A stretch of 64,000 nucleotides of DNA from assembly GCF_003208435.1 (NCBI RefSeq), contig NZ_QKMF01000015.1, forward strand, positions 1-64,000, written 5' to 3'. The stretch's first letter is position 1. Each line of letters begins with the position of its first letter. Origin of the DNA: Pelagimonas varians (GTDB lineage: Bacteria > Pseudomonadota > Alphaproteobacteria > Rhodobacterales > Rhodobacteraceae). The notes beneath the pieces are model-generated. The model ran no database searches. It worked only from the letters and a program-made list of their open reading frames with translations, and was not told where the DNA came from. The position numbers and the translations under genes were made by a program. Positions 7,927 through 16,346 of the stretch are shown piece by piece.

Positions 7927-8862
7927 ATGTCCCAGATCATTTTACACAATTACCCTCAATCGCCAGTTGCTGAAAAAGCCAGAATTGCACTGGGTATCAA
8001 AAATCTGGCGTGGTCCTCTGTCGAGATCCCGCGACTGCCACCCAAACCGATGTTGACCAAATTGACAGGCGGGTACAGACGCACGCCCGTTATGCAGATC
8101 GGGGCGGATATCTATTGCGATTCGTCCTGCATTCTTGCCGAGCTTGAGCGGCGCGTCCCATCCCCCACATTTTTCCCGACTTCCGACACGGGGTTGGTCA
8201 TGGGGCTCAGCCGATGGATCGATGGGCCGATGTTTGATCTAACCGTCAAGATTGTTTTGGGCTCTGCCGGTGACGATCTGCCGAAGGATTTTGCCGAAGA
8301 TCGCGGACGCCTTTATCTGGGGGCAGATTGGGCCGAAGGCCTGAAAAAGGCCCACGAGAACCTTCCACACCTTGCGTCCCAAATGCGCGGTCCGATGTCT
8401 TGGTTCAACAGCCAGCTTTCTGATGGGCGCAGATTTTTGCTGGGTGAAAATCCGGCTGCTCTTGATGCGCAGGTCTACCATTTGGTGTGGTTTTTGCGGG
8501 GCCGTTGGACGCAGGGGCCCGAGTTTCTAAGCGAATTTCCCTTTTTGGAAAAGTGGGATGCCAATGTGAAGCAAATTGGCCATGGTCAAGTATCGGATCT
8601 GTCCGCAGAAGAGGCGATAAAACAGGCCTCTGAATGTGAGCCTCTTGGGTTGCAACATGACGACAAAAACGATCCGCAAGGCTTGGCTGTCGGCACGCCA
8701 GTTGTTGTGTCTCCTGATCTTGATGGCGGTGAACAACCCGTCGAAGGCACCTTGGTTTATGCCAATTCAGATCGCTTGGTGGTCCGGCGCAATGATCCCG
8801 ATTTAGGATCAATAAATGTACACTTCCCACGGATTGGGTATCGGGCCAAAGTCTTGGACTAA
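7927..8862 (+). CDS. Glutathione S-transferase family protein
   Basis: This 311-residue protein has a thioredoxin-fold N-terminus (IILHNYPQSPVAEKARIALG, then RRTPVMQIGADIYCDSSCIL with the cis-Pro V-M and the glutathione-contacting D-S) followed by an all-helical C-terminal domain with a typical late Asp (AALDAQVYHLVWFLRG). It is longer than the usual 200-230 residues. The extra C-terminal 90 residues (GTPVVVSPDLDGGEQPVEGT onwards) look like a small beta domain of unknown role. Substrate cannot be predicted. It is transcribed alone. Confidence 0.85.
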   Translation: MSQIILHNYPQSPVAEKARIALGIKNLAWSSVEIPRLPPKPMLTKLTGGYRRTPVMQIGADIYCDSSCILAELERRVPSPTFFPTSDTGLVMGLSRWIDGPMFDLTVKIVLGSAGDDLPKDFAEDRGRLYLGADWAEGLKKAHENLPHLASQMRGPMSWFNSQLSDGRRFLLGENPAALDAQVYHLVWFLRGRWTQGPEFLSEFPFLEKWDANVKQIGHGQVSDLSAEEAIKQASECEPLGLQHDDKNDPQGLAVGTPVVVSPDLDGGEQPVEGTLVYANSDRLVVRRNDPDLGSINVHFPRIGYRAKVLD

Positions 8863-8959
8863 AGCCCGTCAGACCCATGGCGCAGGGGCGGTTTTAACGC
8901 GGCTGGACGTTTCTGTTTCGCCGCTTTGATGGGCATCCAGAATGCACCCATGGACACAT

Positions 8960-8993
8960 CTTGCCGCCACATTCAATCCAATGTGGCGGCAAG
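8960..8993. terminator. Perfect 14-bp hairpin downstream of the GST gene
   Basis: CTTGCCGCCACATT (8960-8973) and AATGTGGCGGCAAG (8980-8993) pair perfectly across a 6-base loop. It lies between the 3' ends of the rightward GST gene and the leftward small exported protein gene. The T-run on the plus strand (ATTGATTTTA) is loose, so it may act as a bidirectional terminator or as a 3'-end stabiliser. Confidence 0.6.
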
Positions 8994-9000
8994 ATTGATT

Positions 9001-9318
9001 TTAGAATGTCACGATCACATACCCGTTGCCGGAACTTTGATAGTAACGCCCACCGCAATCCCAAACGGCATACCCGTAGACGGTTGCACGCACGCATGTG
9101 GCGCTTGGTAGGGAGTTATAGTAAGCACCGCGCCGCATCGCCCGTCGGTTTGTGCGCCGGGCCACGCCTGCGATGCTTCCAGGTGTTAAAGGACGTCCGA
9201 TTTCCGCGGAAACCGGCTGCGGGCCGAAGGTGCCGGATGCCAAAGAAACAGGATCTATTTCGAAGGTGAAGGCCGTGGCCAGTGCCGCAATCAACGCGAA
9301 TTTATTGATGATTTTCAT
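9001..9318 (-). CDS. Small exported protein of unknown function
   Basis: This protein has 105 residues. The first 22-38 form a signal-peptide-like segment (MKIINKFALIAALATAFTF). The mature part ends in a Cys/Tyr/Gly-rich stretch (ATCVRATVYGYAVWDCGGRY then YQSSGNGYVIVTF) with two cysteines that could form a disulfide. Short proteins with a G-R-Y-Y-x-x-x-x-x-x-Y-V-x-V end are common in Rhodobacterales, but no function is known to me. It sits 5 bases downstream of the DUF2092 gene, so they are probably co-transcribed. Confidence 0.65.
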   Translation of the reverse strand: MKIINKFALIAALATAFTFEIDPVSLASGTFGPQPVSAEIGRPLTPGSIAGVARRTNRRAMRRGAYYNSLPSATCVRATVYGYAVWDCGGRYYQSSGNGYVIVTF

Positions 9319-9323
9319 AGCTT

Positions 9324-10121
9324 TTACTCCGAAATCTCGCTGATGTTGCCCGCGGCGTCGATCTCGAACGACGAAAGCTCGGTAGCTCCGGACGGCGGAG
9401 CAAAGGTGAACGTCGCCTCGTCGGCCATCGGCTTTGTGTTCCAGTTCGACATAAGGATAGAGTATTCCGGCCCTCCGGCGATAAGTTTACTGGTAATCAC
9501 ATATTGAACAGGCAAAGGGGCATCGCCGTCTTTGACCCACAATTGCCAATCAACGTCATCGCCGCGAAACGCCAGATGATGGACATCTTGCCCCCCGATT
9601 GTTGTCATACCGACATGCACACCGGACAGAACATTGGCCGAACTGGGATCAAGCGGGGAGTTTGACAAAAGATCAGCCCCCGGCACATCGAAACCAATCA
9701 GATCCCTCACACCGGCAACCCCGTCGTCAATCGTCGTGGCGGGCAGTTGCAGATAGCGGTTTATGTTTTTGCCAAATACCGTGAGGGTGTCGCCATCAAG
9801 GATGAACTCCATGTTTGCCAAAGCACCGTGGTTTGTCACACGAAACTGGCCCGGCCTGTTGACCGCAATACTGCCTGATCTGGCGAGCTTCAACTTCTGA
9901 CCGTTTTGAGTGATGGCATCTGTACTTGCGTCGAAGTCCACAGAAAATGCGGACAGCCCGGTCAAATACGATGACATATTGGTCAGGACGGTGGTTGCAT
10001 CGGCGTCAATGTTTGCAGAATCCACGTCGGCCGTTGCGCTGACTGCTGCGCAGCTAAATATCAGCGCGGTGGCCAATCTTTTCGGCCCCCGAAGTGATTT
10101 TTGGAAATCTGTATCTCTCAT
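9324..10121 (-). CDS. DUF2092 family exported protein
   Basis: The 265-residue protein has an N-terminal export signal (RLATALIFSCAAVSATADVD) and a LolA/LppX-like beta fold pattern: LTGLSAFSVDFDASTDAITQ, RSGSIAVNRPGQFRV, LDGDTLTVFGKNINRYLQLP and a late FTFAPPSGATEL. This is the DUF2092 layout, periplasmic proteins that resemble lipoprotein carriers but have no established role. It shares an operon with the small exported protein just downstream. Confidence 0.75.
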   Translation of the reverse strand: MRDTDFQKSLRGPKRLATALIFSCAAVSATADVDSANIDADATTVLTNMSSYLTGLSAFSVDFDASTDAITQNGQKLKLARSGSIAVNRPGQFRVTNHGALANMEFILDGDTLTVFGKNINRYLQLPATTIDDGVAGVRDLIGFDVPGADLLSNSPLDPSSANVLSGVHVGMTTIGGQDVHHLAFRGDDVDWQLWVKDGDAPLPVQYVITSKLIAGGPEYSILMSNWNTKPMADEATFTFAPPSGATELSSFEIDAAGNISEISE

Positions 10122-10383
10122 AGTCGTCGCTCCGAATGATATGAAGCAAAGCCTAGAGCTTTCCCGTAGTTATAAAAGATGCCATTTCGCCATCGGAACT
10201 TATTCGCCATATTGCTGTGAGTGAGGGGGAGGCCGGAGGCGTGTTGAAACGCCGGGGCACGTTTTCTTTGCGGAAATCACTTCTCTGACTGTCAGGATCC
10301 GGAGTTGCCGTAAGGTAAATCAAAGGTTGCGTATTGCTGTGGGGTGCTAGAGGCTGATCCAAATTTTAACCGGAGGAACCACT

Positions 10384-10803
10384 ATGAAGTACTTGTCTCT
10401 CATTGCTGCGACTATGCTGGCAGCAGGGCCGGCGCTGGCCGACGATCAAAGTGCCGATGATGTGGGCTGGCACATTGTGATGACGGTGAATGCCGGTATG
10501 GAAGATGCGGTCCTGCCGCTTCTGGACCAGATGGTGTCAGCGACCAAAGCCAACGAACCGGGTGCTCTGACTTATGACTATATGGGTGCCGGAGACCAAG
10601 TGCATATTGTCGAACGCTATGCTGATAATGCGGCAGCGATGACCCATATGGGGAATTTCGGCGCAAACTTCGCAGAAAAGTTTTTGCAAACGTTTTCGGT
10701 GAATTCGGTCGCGGTTTATGGTCCGGCAGGGGATGATCTAAAAGCGGTTTTGGAGCCGTTTGCGCCAGCCTATATGGCACGGCTTAGCGGCTATACTCGC
10801 TGA
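10384..10803 (+). CDS. Exported protein with antibiotic-biosynthesis-monooxygenase-like (ABM) fold
   Basis: The 139-residue protein has a clear Sec signal (MKYLSLIAATMLAAGPALA, cleavage near residue 19). The rest matches a dimeric alpha-beta barrel ABM domain: GWHIVMTVNAGMEDAVLPLL, EPGALTYDYMG, then VHIVERYADNAAAMTHMGNF. ABM proteins are often quinol or heme monooxygenases, but exported versions are less common. A strong ribosome binding site (CCGGAGGAACCACT) precedes the ATG. The catalytic role cannot be told from sequence. Confidence 0.7.
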   Translation: MKYLSLIAATMLAAGPALADDQSADDVGWHIVMTVNAGMEDAVLPLLDQMVSATKANEPGALTYDYMGAGDQVHIVERYADNAAAMTHMGNFGANFAEKFLQTFSVNSVAVYGPAGDDLKAVLEPFAPAYMARLSGYTR

Positions 10804-11527
10804 TACAAGCTGATTGAAAAGGCAATTGCCTTTGATTTGAGCCACTTTTGCCACCGGGGAAACCCTGTTTTCGTTTTCCCGGTGACGCATATATTTCATA
10901 TCACGTTTATGTTTTGGGTGGATTTTGGACTGCGCCGCTAAATCCTGCTGTGCGAAGAATTTTCAGATCGTTTCAGTGTGCTGGTTCTCTCGATAGAGAA
11001 GGATTGGTTTGGCCAGCGGTTCAAGCACTGGCAAAAGCTATGGATTGATCGGTTGTGTGCGTCGCCAGCCTGCTTTGTCCATCAGGTGACTGAACGTCCT
11101 ATCCCAACATGATCCACTGACAAACGCCTCCGCGCTTGTAATTGGTTTCTCGGACAACGCGGGGTGTGATCCTTGGCCCACGGCGCGGCCAGATCATCGC
11201 AAGTCACAGGGCAGCCTTTGGTCCAGCGATTGCGCAACGCAACACGGTCGGCGCGCCCAAGGTCTCCTGATACGCGCCGTGGATCGTTCCGGATCTCGAT
11301 CGGAAGGATGTGCTGCGCAATTCGTCAAAATCCATTCGGCCAAGTTGACTTGCACCATCCACGCGTCCCGTGGTTTATAGATGATTGCCATGCGGATGAG
11401 TCTTTCGTTTGCACACAGTGTCATCGGTGTTTGAATGTTACATTCTCGTCTGCGTTGCCTTCGCAAAACGGCACCATTAGGACTGCGTTATAGAGCGCCT
11501 CAATTCCAGTAAGCGGAAAGCAATCTG
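10804..11527. other. Long region without a convincing gene, possible gene remnant
   Basis: This stretch of 724 bases lies between the ABM gene and dusA. An imperfect hairpin near 10852-10888 could terminate the upstream gene. Between about 11040 and 11470 the minus strand has protein-like pieces in different frames (for example MAIIYKPRDAWMVQVNLAEW and WTKGCPVTCDDLAAPWAKDH) that no single frame joins, which is how a decayed gene looks. No family was recognised. Confidence 0.4.
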
Positions 11528-12550
11528 TTGATAGACAACAATAAATACACAGCTGTCAGTTCAGCGCGCCTGTCAGTGGCACCGATGATGGATTGGACGG
11601 ATCGACATTGCCGTTATATGCACCGTCTGATCAGCCGCCATGCCCTGCTTTATACAGAGATGGTCACGGCACCTGCCTTGGTTCGCGGTGGGGCATTGCA
11701 TTTGTTGACCTATAGTCCCGAAGAGCATCCGGTTGCGTTGCAATTAGGCGGTTCGGACCCGAAGGAGCTGGCTCAGGCGGCCAAGTTGGGTGCGGATGCC
11801 GGTTATGACGAGATAAATCTGAACTGTGGCTGCCCGTCGGATCGGGTGCAATCAGGCACGTTTGGTGCGGTTATGATGAAAGACCCGCAATTGGTGGCCA
11901 ATTGTGTGTCCGCCATGCGCGACACTGTCGATGTGGATGTCACGGTGAAATGCCGGATTGGTGTAGATGACCAAGACCCGGAGACAGTTTTACCGGAGTT
12001 TCTGAGCTCTATCGCGGATGCGGGGGTGACGCGCGTCACCGTTCATGCCCGAAAGGCCTGGCTGCAAGGGCTTAGCCCCAAAGAGAACCGGGAAATCCCG
12101 CCATTGGACTATGATCTGGTGATGCGGATGAAGGCGATGTTTCCCGATATGCATGTGTCGATCAACGGCGGCATTGATAATCTGGACACCGCTCTCGATC
12201 TTTTGGACCGCGGCTTGGATGGCGTGATGATTGGCAGGGCGGCCTATCACCAGCCTTGGGATGTTTTAAGCAAGGTCGATGCGGCTGTCTTCGGTGGGGG
12301 ATCCGACAAAACGGCTCAGTCAGTGGTGGTTGAAATGCTGCCCTATATTGAACAACACCTTCAATCCGGCGGTCGGTTACATCAAATTACACGGCATATG
12401 CTGGGGCTTTTCGCAGGTCAGCCCGGTGCGCGCAGATGGCGGCAAATCCTGTCGACAGGCGCGAACAAAGACGGGGCAGGGCCAGAATTGCTTGAGGTTG
12501 CGGTTGCCGCGATCAATGAGGCAAAGCAGGCCTCTGTTCAGGCTATGTGA
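11528..12550 (+). CDS. dusA: tRNA-dihydrouridine(20/20a) synthase DusA
   Basis: This is a 340-residue flavoenzyme that reduces uridines in the tRNA D-loop. It shows the Dus start LSVAPMMDWTDRHCRYMHRL, the DEINLNCGCPSDRVQ motif with catalytic C102, the VKCRIGVDD lysine segment, the VHARKAWLQGLSPKENREIP loop that is characteristic of DusA, and an INGGI phosphate-binding motif with DGVMIGRAAY. Length is normal. The start taken is TTG at 11528 with GCGGAAAG upstream. No other in-frame start keeps the conserved N-terminus well. It is transcribed alone. Confidence 0.95.
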   Translation: MIDNNKYTAVSSARLSVAPMMDWTDRHCRYMHRLISRHALLYTEMVTAPALVRGGALHLLTYSPEEHPVALQLGGSDPKELAQAAKLGADAGYDEINLNCGCPSDRVQSGTFGAVMMKDPQLVANCVSAMRDTVDVDVTVKCRIGVDDQDPETVLPEFLSSIADAGVTRVTVHARKAWLQGLSPKENREIPPLDYDLVMRMKAMFPDMHVSINGGIDNLDTALDLLDRGLDGVMIGRAAYHQPWDVLSKVDAAVFGGGSDKTAQSVVVEMLPYIEQHLQSGGRLHQITRHMLGLFAGQPGARRWRQILSTGANKDGAGPELLEVAVAAINEAKQASVQAM

Positions 12551-12769
12551 GCAGTTGTGCGCGAATCAAAGCGTTTTCCCGCACCTATTTCCCTTCATTT
12601 TTGAAACAACGGGCGTCGGATTTTGGATTTCTTCCGCAAACCTAGCCCTGTTTGGGAAACAATCGGAACCTCAATCAATCATTATATGTTGTTGACGCAA
12701 CGCTGGTAAAAAAAAGTCCAATCATTTCTAAAAGTATACTAGAAATTTACCTCTTTGAAGGGGGCTGCC

Positions 12770-14050
12770 ATGATTTGGTTTTTGACGCTTTTTCCGTTGC
12801 TTTTGTTGACCACGTTCATTGGAGACGACTCCGATGATGACGATAATGATGACTCATCATCAGATCAGAACACAGATGAGCCGGACATCGGGACGGACGG
12901 CGACGATGTGCTGTCCGGAACGGATGGTGACGACATTATACAGACGCTCGGCGGGAATGATCTGGTCTATGCAGAGGGCGGAGACGACACAGTATCTGGC
13001 AATGGCGGCGATGACACTCTGCATGGCAATCAGGGCGACGACTCTCTGGCTGGAAATCTCGGTGAGGACCGGCTTTTGGGCGGAGACGGCGATGACACGT
13101 TGTTGGGGGGAGGCAATGACGACAAGCTGGATGGTCAGAACGGCGAAGACCTGTTGTTCGGTTCGGATGGTAACGACCTTTTGAGGGGAAGCGAAGGGGA
13201 GGATACGCTGAACGGCGACAGCGGCCATGACACGCTGAAAGGTGGCACCGGGTCCGACATTCTGGATGGCGGCGCAGGGGATGATAATCTGGACGGCGAG
13301 GCTGGCGACAATACCCTGTTTGGCGGCGCAGGCGATGACACGCTGGAAGCCATCGAAGGCGCGAATGTGCTTGAGGGCGGCGATGGTGATGATGGTCTGC
13401 TGATCGCTGGGTTCACTCTGGACTTTGCCTCTGACACCTTGGATGGCGGTGCCGGAAATGACACGCTGGAAGCCGGCGCTGCGGATGATCTTCTGTTCGG
13501 AGGGCTTGGGTCGGATTCGATCAACGGAGGCTCGGGCAATGACCGGTTGGAGGGCGGCGCAGAAGGCGTGCAAGAGGAAACTGCCGATGGCAATGACACC
13601 TTGAACGGCGAGGATGGCGATGACACCTTGATTGGCAACGCTGGGGATGATGTCTTTTTGGGAGGCGCTGGGGATGACCTCATCACCAATGCTGGCGGCG
13701 CGGGTACCGCGACTGGTGGGGCAGGGGCGGATACCTTTGTGGTCGATACTGTCGATGATCTGGTGTCAGGCGACGCTGACGTCGCACTCAGGGTGACCGA
13801 CTTCACCCCAAGCGGCTCTGAAGCCGATGTGTTGCGCATTGAGCTGAGTTCGGCAGACTTTGGCGGAACAGGCATGCCAAGCGGTGATCTGTCTGTCGTG
13901 CCGGACGGGCTGACAGGCGATATGCTTGTGCAGGTAGAACACGGGTCAGGTACATTGACGCTGGCGCGCATTGACGATGGCGTTGCCAATGGTTTCACAA
14001 TCAACAACGTGGTGTCGGTGCTCGTTGATCCGTCGGGTGCTACCGCCTAA
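12770..14050 (+). CDS. RTX-type calcium-binding repeat protein with N-terminal hydrophobic segment
   Basis: The protein (426 residues) starts with a short hydrophobic stretch (MIWFLTLFPLLLLTTFIG) and an acidic run rich in Asp and Ser (residues about 18-45). About 30 Gly-Asp-rich nonapeptides of the GGxGxDxLx type follow to about residue 310, forming a calcium-loaded beta roll. The tail (DTFVVDTVDDLVSGD onwards) resembles the C-terminal part of RTX proteins used in type I export. ATG 12770 is preferred to TTG 12755 because GAAGGGGG lies 6 bases upstream. The N-terminal hydrophobic anchor is unusual for a type I substrate and suggests membrane anchoring. No type I exporter gene lies near it. 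Confidence 0.82.
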   Translation: MIWFLTLFPLLLLTTFIGDDSDDDDNDDSSSDQNTDEPDIGTDGDDVLSGTDGDDIIQTLGGNDLVYAEGGDDTVSGNGGDDTLHGNQGDDSLAGNLGEDRLLGGDGDDTLLGGGNDDKLDGQNGEDLLFGSDGNDLLRGSEGEDTLNGDSGHDTLKGGTGSDILDGGAGDDNLDGEAGDNTLFGGAGDDTLEAIEGANVLEGGDGDDGLLIAGFTLDFASDTLDGGAGNDTLEAGAADDLLFGGLGSDSINGGSGNDRLEGGAEGVQEETADGNDTLNGEDGDDTLIGNAGDDVFLGGAGDDLITNAGGAGTATGGAGADTFVVDTVDDLVSGDADVALRVTDFTPSGSEADVLRIELSSADFGGTGMPSGDLSVVPDGLTGDMLVQVEHGSGTLTLARIDDGVANGFTINNVVSVLVDPSGATA

Positions 14051-14078
14051 TTTGCGTTAGCGTTTGCAAGGTCGGTGT

Positions 14079-14324
14079 TTAGCCCCGGCTTTGTAAACGC
14101 GCTTGCCGGCCGCCCCGCCGTTTGGTCAGCAGTGCTTTGCGATCAGGCAAGGCCAAAACGATTTCGGCACGTTCGTCATTGCTCAGCTTTGACCACGCGG
14201 TGATTTCATCAATAGACCGCAGGCAACCGGTGCATATACGTGCATCAGGATGCACAACGCAAATATTGATGCAGGGGCTTTGCACTTCGTCGCGTTTCCA
14301 AACGTCGTCTTTCATCCAGGCCAT
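14079..14324 (-). CDS. DUF1289 domain-containing small protein
   Basis: An 81-residue protein with the DUF1289 cysteine pattern: SPCINICVVHPDARICTGCL followed by RSIDEITAWSKLSNDERAEI. The four cysteines probably bind metal. A basic C-terminal tail (TKRRGGRQARLQSRG) could contact nucleic acid. It begins 6 bases after ruvX ends, so the two are likely co-transcribed. No biochemical function is established for the family. Confidence 0.85.
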   Translation of the reverse strand: MAWMKDDVWKRDEVQSPCINICVVHPDARICTGCLRSIDEITAWSKLSNDERAEIVLALPDRKALLTKRRGGRQARLQSRG

Positions 14325-14330
14325 CTCCGA

Positions 14331-14801
14331 TTAACTTCCGATGTGGCGCAAACGATCAAGCGCTCCTTGCAGGATATAGGAGGCCGCGACGTGATCGATA
14401 ACCTCTGCGCGACGTTTTCGTGACGTATCCGCCTCTAAAAGTGCTCTTTCTGCCGCAACAGTGCTGAGGCGTTCATCCCAAAAGGTAATGGGCCCTTCCC
14501 ACAGGCGGGTGAAATTGCGGGCAAAAGCGCGGGTCGATTGGCAGCGGGCACCCTCAGATCCATCCATATTGCGCGGCAAACCCAAGACAATACCGGCGAT
14601 TTCGCGTTTCGCGAGGATGGCGACCAACTGTTCGGCATCAAGGGTGAATTTCTTGCGTTTGATGGTCTCTAGCGGCGTGGCGACACTGCGCAGCCCGTCA
14701 GACACTGCAACCCCTATGGTCTTGGTCCCGAGGTCAAGCCCGGCAATGGCCCGCATCGGGGGCAGGGCGCTTGCGAATTCGGTGACATCATCATGGATCA
14801 T
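14331..14801 (-). CDS. ruvX: Putative pre-16S rRNA nuclease / Holliday junction resolvase RuvX (YqgF)
   Basis: This 156-residue RNase H-fold protein has the GLDLGTKTIGVAVSDG motif (catalytic-type D23), the IVLGLPRNMDGSEG motif and the WDERLSTVAAERALLEA motif of the YqgF family. In E. coli YqgF processes the 5' end of pre-16S rRNA. It lies between ccmI and the DUF1289 gene on the minus strand. The N-terminal 15 residues before MRAIAGLD are an extension; a start at that internal Met is possible. Confidence 0.92.
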   Translation of the reverse strand: MIHDDVTEFASALPPMRAIAGLDLGTKTIGVAVSDGLRSVATPLETIKRKKFTLDAEQLVAILAKREIAGIVLGLPRNMDGSEGARCQSTRAFARNFTRLWEGPITFWDERLSTVAAERALLEADTSRKRRAEVIDHVAASYILQGALDRLRHIGS

Positions 14802-14810
14802 CTGTGGCTC

Positions 14811-14863
14811 AAGCCCTTTTCAAGCGCCGCCCACTCACCCACCCCGCCGCATGAAAAGGGCTT
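14811..14863. repeat. Inverted repeat with long loop between ccmI and ruvX
   Basis: AAGCCCTTTTCA (14811-14822) and TGAAAAGGGCTT (14852-14863) are perfect reverse complements separated by 29 C-rich bases. It lies in the ccmI-ruvX spacer and has no T-run. It may be an RNA processing or stability structure. Confidence 0.4.
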
Positions 14864-14897
14864 TGGGGGCTCGTGGGGCAGGCAGTGCGGATTATGT

Positions 14898-16133
14898 CTA
14901 GTCGGCGATACCGATGCGGGTAGCCGCAGCGGTGACCTGTGCCAAAGATTCGGGATCGTTGGCAAAGATGTTTTGCGCCTCGTTCCAGATAGCAGTGGCT
15001 TGTTCGATATCGCCCAGCACGCCGATTGCGTTAATCAACTTAGCCCAATCCGAGGCAGGCCCGCCTTCGGTTGCCAGACGTTCGGACAGTTGGTCAACCA
15101 TGCCTTTGATCATGTCCTGGCGTTCTTCGGGTGTCATGTCAGACGCAGCAGCGATATCATCAGAGCTGGGTCCACGGTTGTCATCATCGGAATGCGGCAG
15201 CGGCGGCAACTCAAAGCGGGTTTCGCCGGCGCGATAGGCCAGTTCTTCGATCTGTGCGCGGATAGGGCCAACCCATGGGGCATCGGGTGCACTGGACCGC
15301 AGTAGACTGTTCCACATGCCAAACGCCACATCGGGGCGTCCGGTTTGGGCCATCATCAAGCCGCCATAGAACCGTGCCACACCGTCTTCGGGATCAATCG
15401 CCAGCGCTTTTTCAAGGGCAACCTGAGCTTCGGGCGAAACAAGACCGCCAGCTGCGATGATCATCATATCTGCCAGATCAGTGTAGTCTTTGGCCGTGGC
15501 GGATTCCCCGCGCAGGGCCACGATTTGCGCCTGTGCTTCATAGGCCAGTTTGTAATTCCCGAGCGCCGCTTCCGAGCTGGCCAACAAGATATGACCTTGC
15601 AGGTCGTCCGGGCGCGCCGCCACAGCTTCGCGCAGTTTTTCGACCAGTTTCATGTAGTCTTCCGGGGCATTGGCAGCCTCTGCTGCTGGCATTCTGGATT
15701 CGTACTCGGCCTGCGATGGACGGTTGTCGCGAAGCTCTTGGGCAGCGGCAATCCGGTCAGACAGGGGCATATCAACCGCATCGGGGCTGCCTTGTTTCCA
15801 ATAGAGTCCAAATCCGCCGCCCAGCACCAAAGCGGCAATCAGCCCGGCCATTATATAACTGCCTGTACCCGCGGTGCCCTCTGTTGATGCATTTTGCTTT
15901 GCGGCTGTGTCGGCCGCCAAGATTCGGCGGGAGATTTCGACCTTCAGTCGCTCGGCCTCATCGGCGGCGATAGTGCCGCGGGCGGTATCGCGTTCTATCT
16001 CGGTCAGCTGATCGCGGTATACGTTCAGGTCAAACGCTTCGGCCGGGCCGGTCTCACGCTGGCCGCGCAACAGCGCCAACAGCAATAGAACGGTCAGTAC
16101 CAGCGCCAAAGCGCCCGTTAGGATCCAGAACAT
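14898..16133 (-). CDS. ccmI: c-type cytochrome biogenesis protein CcmI
   Basis: This 411-residue protein has an N-terminal membrane helix (MFWILTGALALVLTVLLLLA), a cytoplasmic loop with the CcmI motif NVYRDQLTEIERD and ADEAERLKVEISRRIL, a second membrane helix near residues 92-112 and a periplasmic TPR domain. CcmI holds apocytochrome c for heme ligation by CcmF/H. Other ccm genes are not in the window. It heads a leftward group with ruvX and the DUF1289 gene. Confidence 0.9.
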   Translation of the reverse strand: MFWILTGALALVLTVLLLLALLRGQRETGPAEAFDLNVYRDQLTEIERDTARGTIAADEAERLKVEISRRILAADTAAKQNASTEGTAGTGSYIMAGLIAALVLGGGFGLYWKQGSPDAVDMPLSDRIAAAQELRDNRPSQAEYESRMPAAEAANAPEDYMKLVEKLREAVAARPDDLQGHILLASSEAALGNYKLAYEAQAQIVALRGESATAKDYTDLADMMIIAAGGLVSPEAQVALEKALAIDPEDGVARFYGGLMMAQTGRPDVAFGMWNSLLRSSAPDAPWVGPIRAQIEELAYRAGETRFELPPLPHSDDDNRGPSSDDIAAASDMTPEERQDMIKGMVDQLSERLATEGGPASDWAKLINAIGVLGDIEQATAIWNEAQNIFANDPESLAQVTAAATRIGIAD

Positions 16134-16252
16134 ATATCATCTCCGCCTGTGTTCCGTCTTGATCTATAGGCGCGGGGCGCTGGAAAAAAGGGCAAAAGTC
16201 AAGCGATGCGTCTCATGTGACATCCCGCGCATCTTGTGAAGTGGGCTGATGT

Positions 16253-16280
16253 CGCAACTGTGTCAAATGTGACGGTTGCG
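16253..16280. promoter_or_regulatory. Imperfect palindrome upstream of soxB
   Basis: CGCAAC (16253-16258) pairs with GTTGCG (16275-16280), and inside them GTCA-AATG-TGAC forms a second dyad. It lies 66 bases before the soxB ATG in a 213-base divergent promoter region shared with ccmI. It is a candidate operator for the regulator of sarcosine oxidation; the regulator itself is not identified. Confidence 0.4.
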
Positions 16281-16346
16281 TATCGCCCCTGTCGCGGCAA
16301 CCATTTATCACAATATCAAAACCCTGAGCTTTGGGATTCGAGCCTT

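Noticed and set aside
12900-13680. Tandem repeats that could be taken for a CRISPR or satellite array
   Set aside because: They encode Gly-Asp nonapeptides of the RTX protein; there is no constant repeat-spacer pattern.
13135-14007. Long leftward frame antisense to the RTX gene
   Set aside because: Its Pro/Ser-rich translation is the complement of the Gly-Asp repeats, and it has no motifs or ribosome binding site.
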